A stretch of DNA of 43,121 nucleotides from an uncultured Bacteroidales bacterium (lineage in GTDB: Bacteria; Bacteroidota; Bacteroidia; Bacteroidales; P3): NCBI GenBank assembly GCA_910586395.1, contig CAJUFX010000007.1, positions 69,392 through 112,512 on the forward strand. The letters are read 5' to 3'. Every line of letters begins with the position of its first letter. Position 1 is the first letter of the stretch. Shown piece by piece: positions 32,508-41,071 of this stretch. A program made the position numbers and the translations under genes. The notes under the pieces were generated by a model, which had not been told where the DNA came from, searched no databases, and was given only the letters and a program-made list of their open reading frames with translations.

Positions 32508-33200
32508 TTAAATCCGGATCAATCCGCCGCCATCAATCAGAGGGCCTTGGGACAGTTCCACCGTCTCAAGGCCTTTTTTTTCAGTCAGGGCGCGCAGGGC
32601 CGCGGCCGTTTCAGGGCCGAGGTGTTTGAGCGCGCCGGTCCAAAAGACATGCCGCCCGTCCGTGCCGGCGCAGCCACCGATAAAGCCGTAGGGAAATCCG
32701 GGCAACAGGACGGGCGTGGGATCCACCCACAGCCCTTCGAAGCCGGCGGTGCGCAAGGCTTTTTCGATGCCGCGGTCAGACGTGACGAAATCCGTACCTA
32801 TCCAGAACAGATTGCAACGCACATAGCCTTGTTTGACCGTGACCCATTGGCGGGATGCCTTGCGCGCCGCCCGGGCCAGGACGGTGTCGGTTTGCGCGCC
32901 GCCCACGCAGACGGCCTCCGAGAAGCCGAGGTTGTAGCGGGCGGAGGCGGGGTAGGTGTCGCCCACCGGCGAAAAGCCCCGCACGACCGGACGGTCGGTA
33001 AAGCGTTGCAGGCTGTCAATCCAGCGGTCGGGCAGATTGTGCGCCGCAATGACCGCCTCCGGCAGCGGGCAGACGAAAATATCGGGGTGGCCGGAAATGG
33101 CCTCATAGACCAGTCCGTCCGTCTCAAACGGCAGCACGTCGTCGTATTCGGCCAGCGCGTAGAGCCGTTCCGCGCCTAAACGTCGGTCGGCTAAAAACAT
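32508..33200 (-). CDS. DUF6873 protein, predicted GME (pentein) fold
   Basis: A 230-residue protein resembling the DUF6873 family, predicted to share the fold of guanidino-group modifying enzymes. Visible blocks: QGYVRCNLFWIG near residue 123, TSDRGIEKAL, FPYGFIGGCAGTDG near 170 with a Gly-Gly-Cys, and the end LSQGPLIDGGGLIRI. No enzymatic activity is known to me. It overlaps the upstream radical SAM gene by 10 bases, so the two are translationally coupled. The family is better known to me from Clostridia, so transfer is possible. Its 3' end contains the terminator of the opposing pgi gene. Confidence 0.72.
   Translation of the reverse strand: MFLADRRLGAERLYALAEYDDVLPFETDGLVYEAISGHPDIFVCPLPEAVIAAHNLPDRWIDSLQRFTDRPVVRGFSPVGDTYPASARYNLGFSEAVCVGGAQTDTVLARAARKASRQWVTVKQGYVRCNLFWIGTDFVTSDRGIEKALRTAGFEGLWVDPTPVLLPGFPYGFIGGCAGTDGRHVFWTGALKHLGPETAAALRALTEKKGLETVELSQGPLIDGGGLIRI
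32543..32581 (+). terminator. Rho-independent terminator of pgi
   Basis: An 11-bp stem (32543-32553 with 32563-32573, one G:T pair), 9-base loop, then eight T. It lies 102 bases past the pgi stop, inside the 3' coding end of the DUF6873 gene, which reads it in antisense. Confidence 0.88.
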
Positions 33201-34291
33201 AATTCGTATCGGTATTCACGCCCGCTGAGTGTAGGGTCGCCGTAGATGGAAACCTTGCGGAAACGCGTTCCCAAATAACGTTTGTTCTCCCCGCGATGGC
33301 CGTTGGCCGAATTGACCTGCCCGGCGGGTACCCATAGTTTGAGGCGTTCCCGGCGACGGACAGGCTGAGGAGGCGTGCCGGCCGGATGCGGTGCCGCATC
33401 GGTTGTGTTACGGTTGGCCGTCTCTTCAACGGATGCCGTCCCGTCAAACTTCTCTTTCCGCCAAATCTTGCCCCAGATCGCGCTGTCGGCCAAGGCGCGG
33501 AAAGCCGGATGGAACGGCCCGGCCAGAAAGCCATCCCCTGAAACCAATTCTTCGGAAGGGTGGAGACCGACGCGCAGGATCCGCACGCCGGCCGCCTCGA
33601 ACAGCGGCAGGATTTCGGCGCACCAGGCCACGGCTTCGTCCAAATCCAGAGGCTTGTAGAGGCCGGCGCGGTATTGTTCGGCCAGCAACGTCTTTTCCAT
33701 AATCAAAGTCGGGTAGATGCGGGTTTCCGTCGCGCCCAATGCGATGAAACGGCGTGCGGTGTCCAGGCTGCGTTCGAGGCTGTCGCCCGGCAGGCCAATC
33801 ATCATCTGCAGGCCGAGCCGCAGGCCGGCGTTCAAAATATCGGCCGAGGCCTTTTCCACATCCGCCCGCCGGTGTCCGCGCCGCACGGCTTCCAAAATGT
33901 CGTCGTGCAGGCTTTGCGCGCCGAGCTCAATCGTGCGTACGCCATAAGATTGATAAACCGGCAGCATGGCCGGGTCTATGTCGTCGGGGCGGGTTGAAAA
34001 GCGGAGCGAACGCACGGGCGAACCGTTGCGGATATAACGGGCGGCCTGCCGTAGGTAAGTCCCCTGCAAGGCGACCGGCAAGGCCGTGAACGTGCCGCCG
34101 AAAAATGCGATTTCGGCTTCCCGGACATCGGTTCCAAAGGTGGCTAAATGCTGTTCCACGATCCGGTCGATGAGTTCGGGCGGCGGTGCCTGCGGTACGC
34201 CTGTAATGGCGGCCTGGTTGCAGTAACTGCAGGCGTGCCGGCAGCCTAATTGCGGTATGAAGACGGGAATGCGGCGGAAAGAACGGCCCAT
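33191..34291 (-). CDS. Radical SAM protein, Elp3-like
   Basis: A 366-residue radical SAM enzyme. The 4Fe-4S ligands are C17, C21 and C24 (GCRHACSYC), followed by EIAFFGGTFTALP near residue 60 and RTIELGAQSLHDDIL near 118, as in Elp3-like and oxygen-independent coproporphyrinogen-like proteins. The C-terminal part keeps LKLWVPAGQVNSANGHRGEN, resembling the nucleic-acid or substrate domain of the bacterial Elp3-like family, where tRNA modification is suspected. A low-complexity insertion of about 35 residues (VEETANRNTTDAAPHPAG) splits the conserved C-terminal part. It lies 5 bases after the type IX protein gene and overlaps the DUF6873 gene by 10. Confidence 0.82.
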   Translation of the reverse strand: MGRSFRRIPVFIPQLGCRHACSYCNQAAITGVPQAPPPELIDRIVEQHLATFGTDVREAEIAFFGGTFTALPVALQGTYLRQAARYIRNGSPVRSLRFSTRPDDIDPAMLPVYQSYGVRTIELGAQSLHDDILEAVRRGHRRADVEKASADILNAGLRLGLQMMIGLPGDSLERSLDTARRFIALGATETRIYPTLIMEKTLLAEQYRAGLYKPLDLDEAVAWCAEILPLFEAAGVRILRVGLHPSEELVSGDGFLAGPFHPAFRALADSAIWGKIWRKEKFDGTASVEETANRNTTDAAPHPAGTPPQPVRRRERLKLWVPAGQVNSANGHRGENKRYLGTRFRKVSIYGDPTLSGREYRYELCF

Positions 34292-34296
34292 AGCGC

Positions 34297-35775
34297 TTAT
34301 TTGATCACGGTAATCGTGCCCTTGAGTTCGGTCGTGAAACGGTCGTAGGTTTCCTTATAATAATAGACGTAAACCCCGGGATGAACCCATTGGCCTTTGT
34401 ATTTGCCGTCCCAGCCCACATTCAGGTCGCGGGTTTCGAACAGGCGCAGGCCGTTGCGGTTGTAAATCGCGAAATAATACGACTTATTGGGTTCCATGAG
34501 GCCGATCGGTTTGTATTCGCGGCTCAGTCCGTCGAGCTTGAAGCCGGTCGGAAAATGCACTTTCAGGCAATTTTCCACTTGAAGATGTTTGTAAATGCGG
34601 TTGCCGCAGCCGCCGCGTTTGCCGATGTAGAGGTCGGCGTAAATATCCATGCTCTGTTTGGGGATGAATGTCAGCGAGTCGGTCTGTTCCCGCGTGAACC
34701 AGATGATGCTGTCTGCGTTGGTGTAGGCCATCCAGACCGTCACCTCTTCGCCGAGACATATCGTGGAGTCTTTTTTAGAAGATGCGATTTCACCCTGCGG
34801 ACGCTCCACGGCTTTTATTTTCCATACGCGTACACCGCGGCAGCCATGCCTGTCGGTGGCCCTGACCTGCAGGACGATGTCGGCGCGGACATCGTTCACG
34901 CGATAGACAGGGTCGGTCGAACCGTCGTTCCACAGAATGTCGCGCGCGCCGGAAAGTTCTATGATCGCGTCGTTGCCGGTACAGACGGCTGAGTCACCCG
35001 TCATCGTGATGTCGGGTTCGGTCAGAACTTCCACATGCGCGGTGTCGGTCGTATAGCAACTGTTTTTATAGCCGTATTCCTTAATCGGGTATTGCGAGAA
35101 ATAAACGCGGTAATCGGTCGAAACCAGCGGCCGGTCGTTGATGAACTGTGTCGTGCCGGTCGTCACCCAATCCCAATACTGGCCCGCGCTGCCGCCTACG
35201 GCACCCGCGACACCTACCGTGGCTTCGTCGCCGAGGCAGATGGTGTCGTGCTGCATCGTGTAGCCGGTCGGCGGATCGGTCACATAGACCGTCATCGTGT
35301 CCGAGCCGATGAGCCGGTCGCCGTCGTACAGCTTGAACCACACGCGGATGTTGTTGGACGAGGGGGTAAAGACGATGCTGGTTTGGTCGGCTTCGGCATT
35401 GAACCGTTGACCGTTATAGTACCATTCGCAAATGGGTTGAACAATCGGACCGGATTCATTCACAACCTTTATTTCCAAAGAGTCGCCGTAGCAGATCACG
35501 TTGGCGTCGAAATCAATGCGGACGGGCTTGGGCGGCGCGGCCAGCAGCGCGGCCACGGTGGAGTCGTCCATGAAAGCTTCCGCGGGATAGGCGATGGCTG
35601 GCATGCGGTGCGGCGTTTCCAAGGTCTGCATACCCGTTGTTTGCGCCTGTCCGCCACATAGGCCGCCGAACCCGGCATAGAGGACGATGCCGCATAACAA
35701 TCCCTTGACCGTTTGTTTCAACAGGCGGCCGGCGGGAATGGTCGGATGGGAGGATGTCGTCTGCGGTACTGGCAT
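34297..35775 (-). CDS. Surface protein with gliding/type IX C-terminal domain
   Basis: A 492-residue exported protein. An N-terminal hydrophobic segment near residues 24-42 (GLLCGIVLYAGFGGLCGG) is the likely signal. The middle holds PKD/Ig-like modules with paired cysteines, each introduced by motifs such as DTICLGDEATVGV (near 185) and DSTICLGEEVTVWM (near 335). The last ~80 residues are a CHU_C-type domain: VHFPTGFKLDG, YYFAIYNRNGLRLFET, GWDGKYKGQWVHPGVYVYYY, ending LKGTITVIK; such domains direct secretion through the type IX system. It may be a surface adhesin or structural protein. clpX lies 52 bases upstream on the same strand. Confidence 0.88.
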   Translation of the reverse strand: MPVPQTTSSHPTIPAGRLLKQTVKGLLCGIVLYAGFGGLCGGQAQTTGMQTLETPHRMPAIAYPAEAFMDDSTVAALLAAPPKPVRIDFDANVICYGDSLEIKVVNESGPIVQPICEWYYNGQRFNAEADQTSIVFTPSSNNIRVWFKLYDGDRLIGSDTMTVYVTDPPTGYTMQHDTICLGDEATVGVAGAVGGSAGQYWDWVTTGTTQFINDRPLVSTDYRVYFSQYPIKEYGYKNSCYTTDTAHVEVLTEPDITMTGDSAVCTGNDAIIELSGARDILWNDGSTDPVYRVNDVRADIVLQVRATDRHGCRGVRVWKIKAVERPQGEIASSKKDSTICLGEEVTVWMAYTNADSIIWFTREQTDSLTFIPKQSMDIYADLYIGKRGGCGNRIYKHLQVENCLKVHFPTGFKLDGLSREYKPIGLMEPNKSYYFAIYNRNGLRLFETRDLNVGWDGKYKGQWVHPGVYVYYYKETYDRFTTELKGTITVIK

Positions 35776-35827
35776 GGTTCGTTTCCGGAATTTCAGTGAG
35801 ATCTCGGTTTCAGAGAGGCTTTTCGGT

Positions 35828-37102
35828 TTATAAATTCTGCATCAGATGGGGTTGCAACCGCTCCCGAACGAGAGCCTCCGTCACGGTGAATGTGTCGGGC
35901 GTCGTTTGACGGGAGGGCAGTTCGAACATCAGGTCTTCCATGACTTTTTCCATGAGAGCCCGGAGGCCGCGGGCACCGAGTTTGTATTCGACTGTCGTGC
36001 GGGCAAGGAAATCCAGCGCGCTCGGTTCGAATTCGAGTTTTACGCCGTCCATGGCCAGCAGTTGTGCGTATTGTTTGACTAACGCGTTCTTGGGCTCGGT
36101 CAGGATCCGCCTCAGGTCGGCTTCGGACAGCGGCGTCAGGTGTGTCAGCACGGGAAAGCGTCCGACCACTTCGGGAATCAGGCCGAAGCGTTTGAGGTCC
36201 TGCGGCGCCACGTAGCCGATCAGGTTCTCTCTGTCTATCTGTTGCAGGTCGCGGTTCTTGTAGCCGATGGAGGCGGTGCGGAGCCGGGCGGCGATATGCT
36301 GTTCGATGCCGTCGAACGCGCCGCCGGCCACGAACAGGATGTGCCGGGTATCTACGGCGATGAATTCCTGGTCGGGATGCTTGCGGCCGCCTTTGGGCGG
36401 TACATTGACCACCGTGCCCTCCAAGAGTTTAAGCAAGGCTTGCTGCACGCCTTCGCCCGAAACGTCGCGCGTAATGGACGGATTGGCCGATTTGCGCGCG
36501 ATTTTGTCGATTTCGTCTATGAAGATGATGCCGCGCTGCGCCGCCGTCACGTTATAGTCGGCCGCCTGCAGGAGGCGTGTCAGTATGCTTTCCACGTCTT
36601 CGCCCACGTAGCCGGCTTCCGTCAGGACCGTGGCGTCGGCGATGCAGAACGGTACGTCCAGCAGACGGGCGATCGTACGCGCCAGCAACGTCTTGCCCGT
36701 ACCGGTTTCGCCGAGCAGGATGATGTTCGATTTGTCGATTTCCACATCGTCCACGGTTTTGTCCAAGAGATAGTTGAGCCGTTTGTAGTGGTTATAGACC
36801 GCCACGGAAAGCGTCTTCTTGGCCGCTTCCTGACCGATGACGTATAAATCTAAAAACGCCTTGATTTCGGCCGGGGTTTTCAGGTTCAGCTTCTCGGCGG
36901 GCGGATGGGTCGGCTGACCTTTCCGGCCGCTCCGGGCCTCCTCCTGCGCTTTGAAAAGCAGATGCACTTCGTGGGCGCAATTCGTACAGAGGCGCGCGCC
37001 GTCGTGCCCGGCGGCGAAAGTTTCCGCTTCCGACAACGGGCGGTTGCAGAACGAGCAACGGGACGTGCCTTTGCCTTTGTGGGTGTGGTTCGTATCGGAC
37101 AT
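35828..37102 (-). CDS. clpX: ATP-dependent Clp protease ATP-binding subunit ClpX
   Basis: A 424-residue AAA+ unfoldase that feeds substrates to ClpP. The N-terminal zinc-binding domain has C16, C19, C39 and C42 (CSFC ... LCTNC). The AAA+ core shows Walker A LLGETGTGKTLLA near residue 132, Walker B IIFIDEIDKI near 200, the pore loop region GYVGEDVES, and the ClpP-binding region near the IGF loop (ASIGYKNRD). clpP is not in the window. A promoter element lies 21 bases upstream, back to back with that of etfB. Confidence 0.97.
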   Translation of the reverse strand: MSDTNHTHKGKGTSRCSFCNRPLSEAETFAAGHDGARLCTNCAHEVHLLFKAQEEARSGRKGQPTHPPAEKLNLKTPAEIKAFLDLYVIGQEAAKKTLSVAVYNHYKRLNYLLDKTVDDVEIDKSNIILLGETGTGKTLLARTIARLLDVPFCIADATVLTEAGYVGEDVESILTRLLQAADYNVTAAQRGIIFIDEIDKIARKSANPSITRDVSGEGVQQALLKLLEGTVVNVPPKGGRKHPDQEFIAVDTRHILFVAGGAFDGIEQHIAARLRTASIGYKNRDLQQIDRENLIGYVAPQDLKRFGLIPEVVGRFPVLTHLTPLSEADLRRILTEPKNALVKQYAQLLAMDGVKLEFEPSALDFLARTTVEYKLGARGLRALMEKVMEDLMFELPSRQTTPDTFTVTEALVRERLQPHLMQNL

Positions 37103-37122
37103 GATATATTATAAAGAAGATG

Positions 37123-37130
37123 CAAAGGTA
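37123..37130 (-). promoter_or_regulatory. clpX -7 element
   Basis: TACCTTTG on the minus strand, fitting TAnnTTTG. It lies 22 bases from the oppositely directed etfB element; no -33 box is at the expected distance. Confidence 0.6.
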
Positions 37131-37151
37131 GTAAAATTATTATAAAAACGT

Positions 37152-37159
37152 TATCTTTG
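37152..37159 (+). promoter_or_regulatory. etfB -7 element
   Basis: TATCTTTG fits TAnnTTTG, 53 bases before the etfB start. Its upstream region coincides with that of the clpX element. Confidence 0.6.
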
Positions 37160-37211
37160 CAACGCTTAAAAAGCGTGAGAATACATTGAAAAAATCCAAA
37201 AAAGAAATAGT

Positions 37212-38084
37212 ATGAGTTTCAGAATTGTGGTCTTGGCCAAGCAGGTGCCCGATACCCGCAATGTGGGAAAGGATGCGATGAAGGCGGACGGCACGATCAA
37301 CCGCGCGGCGCTTCCGGCCATTTTCAATCCGGAAGACTTGAATGCGTTGGAAATGGCTATCCAAATGAAAGAAAAGATAAAGGACGCCGAAGTCGTCGTT
37401 CTGACGATGGGGCCTTCGCGGGCCTCGGAAATCATCCGCGAAGCCATGTATCGCGGCGCCGACGGCGGTTATCTGGTCAGCGACATGAAGTTCGCCGGTG
37501 CGGATACGTTGGCCACGTCCTATACGTTGAGCATGGCGTTGAAGAAACTGCAGCCGTTTCAGGTGTTGATATCTGGCCGTCAGGCCATCGACGGCGATAC
37601 GGCTCAGGTCGGCCCGCAGACGGCCGAAAAACTGAATATGCCGCAAATCACGTATGCCGAAGAACTTGTCGATATTACGGAAAAGGACGTCACGGTCAAA
37701 CGGCGTCTGGAACGCGGGGTGGAAACGGTCAAATCGCCCTTGCCCTGCCTCGTGACGGTGCACGGATCGGCTCAGGAATGCCGTCCGCGTCATGCCGTCC
37801 GCGTCATGAAATACAAATACGCGGCCACGCCGAGCGAAGCGCAGCAACGCGGTTCCGATTATACGGAATGGTTCAGCCAGCACCCCTATCTGCAGATAGG
37901 CGAATGGACGGCGGCCGATTTGGACGCGGAACCCGAACGTCTCGGGCTTTCCGGTTCGCCCACCAAGGTGAAAAAAGTCGATAATGTCGTATTGGCGCAT
38001 AAGGAGGCCTCCGTCATGCCGGCTACGGATGAGGCGATAGACACGTTGATTCAGGAATTGATGGCGACCCACGTGATCGGGTAG
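37212..38084 (+). CDS. etfB: Electron transfer flavoprotein beta subunit
   Basis: A 290-residue EtfB that carries electrons between acyl-CoA dehydrogenase and other carriers. Family segments: VVLAKQVPDTRNVG at the start, AIQMKEKIKDAEVVVLTMGP near residue 50, LISGRQAIDGDTAQVGPQTAEKL near 118 and VKRRLERGVETVKSPLPCLVTV near 160. The alpha-subunit gene follows after 31 bases. Whether the pair bifurcates electrons cannot be decided by eye. Confidence 0.96.
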   Translation: MSFRIVVLAKQVPDTRNVGKDAMKADGTINRAALPAIFNPEDLNALEMAIQMKEKIKDAEVVVLTMGPSRASEIIREAMYRGADGGYLVSDMKFAGADTLATSYTLSMALKKLQPFQVLISGRQAIDGDTAQVGPQTAEKLNMPQITYAEELVDITEKDVTVKRRLERGVETVKSPLPCLVTVHGSAQECRPRHAVRVMKYKYAATPSEAQQRGSDYTEWFSQHPYLQIGEWTAADLDAEPERLGLSGSPTKVKKVDNVVLAHKEASVMPATDEAIDTLIQELMATHVIG

Positions 38085-38115
38085 TTGCATCGCAAACACA
38101 GAAAAATTGAAGATT

Positions 38116-39138
38116 ATGAGTAACGTTTTTGTTTACTGCGAAATAACGGAAGAAAAGACGGTGGCGGAAGTCAGCTTGGAATTGCTTTCCAAGGGACGTA
38201 AGCTGGCCGACAGCCTGCATTTGCAATTGGAGGCCGTCGTGTTGGGACATGGCGTGGAAAATCTGGAAGCGAAACTGTATCCTTACGGTGTGGATGTCAT
38301 CCACTATGCCGACGACGCGCGTCTGTTCCCCTATACGACTTTGCCGCATACGGCCATCATCGTGGGGCTGTTCAATGAATTGAAACCGGAAATCGCGCTC
38401 TTCGGCGCCACCTCCGTAGGCCGTGACCTGGCGCCGCGCGTTTCGTCGGCTTTGCGTTGCGGTCTGACGGCCGACTGCACGAGTCTGGAGATAGGCGACC
38501 ATACCGACGCCAAGAGCGGTACGGAATACAAAAACCTGTTGTATCAGATCCGTCCGGCATTCGGCGGCAACATCATCGCCACGATCGTGAACCCCGAGAC
38601 CCGTCCGCAGATGGCGACGGTTCGCGAGGGCGTCATGAAACAGGAGATTTACAAGGCCGACTATAAAGGGACGATGAAACCCATTGACGTAGCGCGTTAT
38701 ACGACGCCGGCCGATTTCGTCTGCCAAATCATCGACCGTCAGATAGAGGCGCAGAAGGTCAATATCAAAGGCGCGCAGATTATCGTGGCGGGCGGTTACG
38801 GCGTAGGCTCGAAGGAAAATTTCCGTCTGCTTTTCGAATTGGCCGAGACGCTCGGCGGCGAAGTGGGCGCGACGCGTGCGGCCGTGGACGGCGGCTTTAT
38901 CGAACACGAACGGCAGATCGGTCAGACGGGCGTGACGGTCCGTCCCAAACTGTATATCGCCTGCGGTATATCGGGGGCGGTGCAGCATCGCGCCGGTATG
39001 GACCAGTCGGCCAAGATCATCAGCATCAATACCGATCCGAATGCGCCCATCAACGCGATCGCCGATTATGTGATCGAGGGGAGCGTGCAGGAAGTATTGC
39101 CGAAAATGATTCAATATTATAAAGCGCGTTCGAAATAA
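38116..39138 (+). CDS. etfA: Electron transfer flavoprotein alpha subunit
   Basis: A 340-residue EtfA. The FAD-binding C-terminal domain is plain: GGYGVGSKENFRLL near residue 222, GATRAAVDGGFIEHERQIGQTG near 255, and LYIACGISGAVQHRAGM near 282, with INTDPNAPINAIADY. I chose the ATG at 38116 (MSNVFVYCE); a TTG three codons upstream is in frame but less likely. The acyl-CoA dehydrogenase gene follows after 33 bases. Confidence 0.95.
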   Translation: MSNVFVYCEITEEKTVAEVSLELLSKGRKLADSLHLQLEAVVLGHGVENLEAKLYPYGVDVIHYADDARLFPYTTLPHTAIIVGLFNELKPEIALFGATSVGRDLAPRVSSALRCGLTADCTSLEIGDHTDAKSGTEYKNLLYQIRPAFGGNIIATIVNPETRPQMATVREGVMKQEIYKADYKGTMKPIDVARYTTPADFVCQIIDRQIEAQKVNIKGAQIIVAGGYGVGSKENFRLLFELAETLGGEVGATRAAVDGGFIEHERQIGQTGVTVRPKLYIACGISGAVQHRAGMDQSAKIISINTDPNAPINAIADYVIEGSVQEVLPKMIQYYKARSK

Positions 39139-39171
39139 GGGCGGGCAGTCAAACATTAAAAAGCGAAGAAT

Positions 39172-40872
39172 ATGAACTTTTATAGCGATAACGAAGCCTT
39201 GGCCTTTCATTTGCATCATCCGGGCATGAAAAAATGCGTGGATATGAAAGAACGCGGCTATGCGGAAAAAGACCAATACGATTATGCGCCGCGCGATTTC
39301 GAGGACGCGATGGACAATTACGACAAGGTCATGGAAATCATCGGCGATATTTCCGCCAACGTTTTGGCGGCCAATGCCGAGGAAGTGGATCACCAGGGGC
39401 CTTCCGTAGAGAATTACCGCGTGCGTTATGCCGATGGCACGCGCATGAACCACGAGAAGCTGACGCAGGCCGGCGTTTACGGCATCGCGTTGCCGCGTAC
39501 TTACGGCGGCTTGAACTTCTCGATGGTGCCTTATGTGATGGCGGCCGAAATCGTGTCGCGCGCCGATGCGGGTTTCGCCAATATCTGGGGCTTGCAGGAC
39601 TGTGCCGAGACGATTTACGAATTCGCCTCCGAAGAAATCAAGCGTGAGTTCCTGCCGCGCATCCATCAGGGCGCGACCTGCTCCATGGACTTGACCGAAC
39701 CCGATGCGGGCAGCGACCTGCAGGCGGTTCAACTCAAGGCGACCTATGACGAGAAGCGGCAGTTGTGGATGCTCAATGGCGTCAAGCGTTTCATTACGAA
39801 CGGGGATGCCGAAATCAAACTGGTGCTGGCGCGTTCCGAAGAGGGTACGCGCGACGGCCGCGGGCTTTCGTATTTCGTACACGACAAGGCTTGGGGCGGC
39901 GTCAAGGTGCGCCGTATCGAAAACAAAATGGGCATCAAGGGGTCGCCGACCTGCGAGTTGGTGTTTGAGAACGCGCCGGCCAAATTGATAGGCGACCGCA
40001 AGATGGGCTTGATCAAATACGTGATGACGTTGATGAACGGCGCGCGTCTGGGCGTCGGCGCCCAGTCGGTCGGGCTGTCGGAAGCGGCTTACCGCGAAGC
40101 CTTGAAGTATGCGGGTGAACGCGAACAGTTCGGACAGGCCATCATCAAGTTTCCGGCCGTTTACGAAATGCTGGCCATGATGCGCGCCAAGACGGACGCT
40201 ACGCGGACACTGTTATACGAGACCTCGCGTCAGGTGGATGTCTCCAAGTCGTATGCGGTATTGGTGAACGAAGGCGAAAAGCTGACGCCGGAACAGCGGG
40301 CGGACATGAAGCTCGCGCAACGCAACGCCGACATGCTGACGCCGATTCTGAAAATGTTTTCGAGCGAATACGCGAATCAGAACGCCTACGATGCCATCCA
40401 GGTACACGGCGGAACCGGTTTCATGAAGGATTTTCCGGTGGAACGGCTGTACCGTGACGCGCGTATCCTGACGATTTACGAAGGGACGTCGCAGTTGCAG
40501 GTCGTGGCGGCCATCCGCCATATCCTTAACGGCAACTTGGGCAAATACATCGAAGAGTTGGCCGCGCACCCGGTCAAGGCCGATTTCGCGCACCTGACGA
40601 CCCAGCTTAAAGCCATGACGGAAACGTTGGCCGCGGCCATCGAACAGGTCAAGGGCATGGGGTCGGACGAACTCATCGATTTCCACGCACGTCGTCTGGT
40701 GGAAATAGGCGGCCATATCGTGATGGGCTATCTGCTCGTACAGGATGCCGACCGTTGCGATTGCTTCCGCAAATCGGCCGAGGTGTTCATCCAGTTCAGC
40801 CGTTGCGAGGTGGAGAAGCATGCGGCTTATATCCGGACGTTTGTGCCGGAGAACATCGATTTATACAAGTAA
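39172..40872 (+). CDS. Acyl-CoA dehydrogenase with C-terminal extension
   Basis: A 566-residue FAD-dependent dehydrogenase oxidising or reducing the alpha-beta bond of an acyl-CoA, passing electrons to EtfAB. Motifs: LTEPDAGSDLQAV near residue 180, GIKGSPTCELVFENAP near 260, YAGEREQFGQAIIKFPA near 306, and YEGTSQLQVVAAIRHIL where E437 is the expected catalytic base. It is longer than short-chain enzymes (about 380) by an N-terminal ~75 residues and a C-terminal helical domain of about 110 residues, as in FadE-like and ACAD9-like forms in Bacteroidota. Chain-length preference is not evident. It ends the etfBA operon and the 135-bp repeat begins 4 bases after its stop. Confidence 0.94.
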   Translation: MNFYSDNEALAFHLHHPGMKKCVDMKERGYAEKDQYDYAPRDFEDAMDNYDKVMEIIGDISANVLAANAEEVDHQGPSVENYRVRYADGTRMNHEKLTQAGVYGIALPRTYGGLNFSMVPYVMAAEIVSRADAGFANIWGLQDCAETIYEFASEEIKREFLPRIHQGATCSMDLTEPDAGSDLQAVQLKATYDEKRQLWMLNGVKRFITNGDAEIKLVLARSEEGTRDGRGLSYFVHDKAWGGVKVRRIENKMGIKGSPTCELVFENAPAKLIGDRKMGLIKYVMTLMNGARLGVGAQSVGLSEAAYREALKYAGEREQFGQAIIKFPAVYEMLAMMRAKTDATRTLLYETSRQVDVSKSYAVLVNEGEKLTPEQRADMKLAQRNADMLTPILKMFSSEYANQNAYDAIQVHGGTGFMKDFPVERLYRDARILTIYEGTSQLQVVAAIRHILNGNLGKYIEELAAHPVKADFAHLTTQLKAMTETLAAAIEQVKGMGSDELIDFHARRLVEIGGHIVMGYLLVQDADRCDCFRKSAEVFIQFSRCEVEKHAAYIRTFVPENIDLYK

Positions 40873-40876
40873 CGGC

Positions 40877-41011
40877 GTGTCATAAAGGCCAATCTGCGGC
40901 GTTATTATCGGGATTCGGGCTCAGTTACTTACTTCAGTAAGCTCCTTCGCCCTCGCCCTCAATGCCTTGCATCTTGACCTCTCTGACACACCTTAACGAA
41001 AGTCAAAGGGG
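40877..41011. repeat. Dispersed 135-bp repeat, copy 2
   Basis: About 90% identical to 4268-4403, same orientation, again beginning 4 bases after a stop codon. The core palindrome is CTTACT-TC-AGTAAG. Nearly all other differences are transitions. The end of the repeat runs into the terminator at 41005-41042. Confidence 0.9.
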
Positions 41012-41042
41012 TGGATCAAATTTTTTGACCCACCCCTTTTTT
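41005..41042 (+). terminator. Terminator between acyl-CoA dehydrogenase and argS
   Basis: AAAGGGGTGGaTCAAA pairs with TTTGAcCCACCCCTTT with a single mismatch, followed by a T-run to 41042. It is nearly symmetrical and could also stop the converging argS transcript, though its T-run there is shorter. Confidence 0.88.
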
Positions 41043-41071
41043 CGTGCTTTTCTTGGTCTCTATGACGTGCC

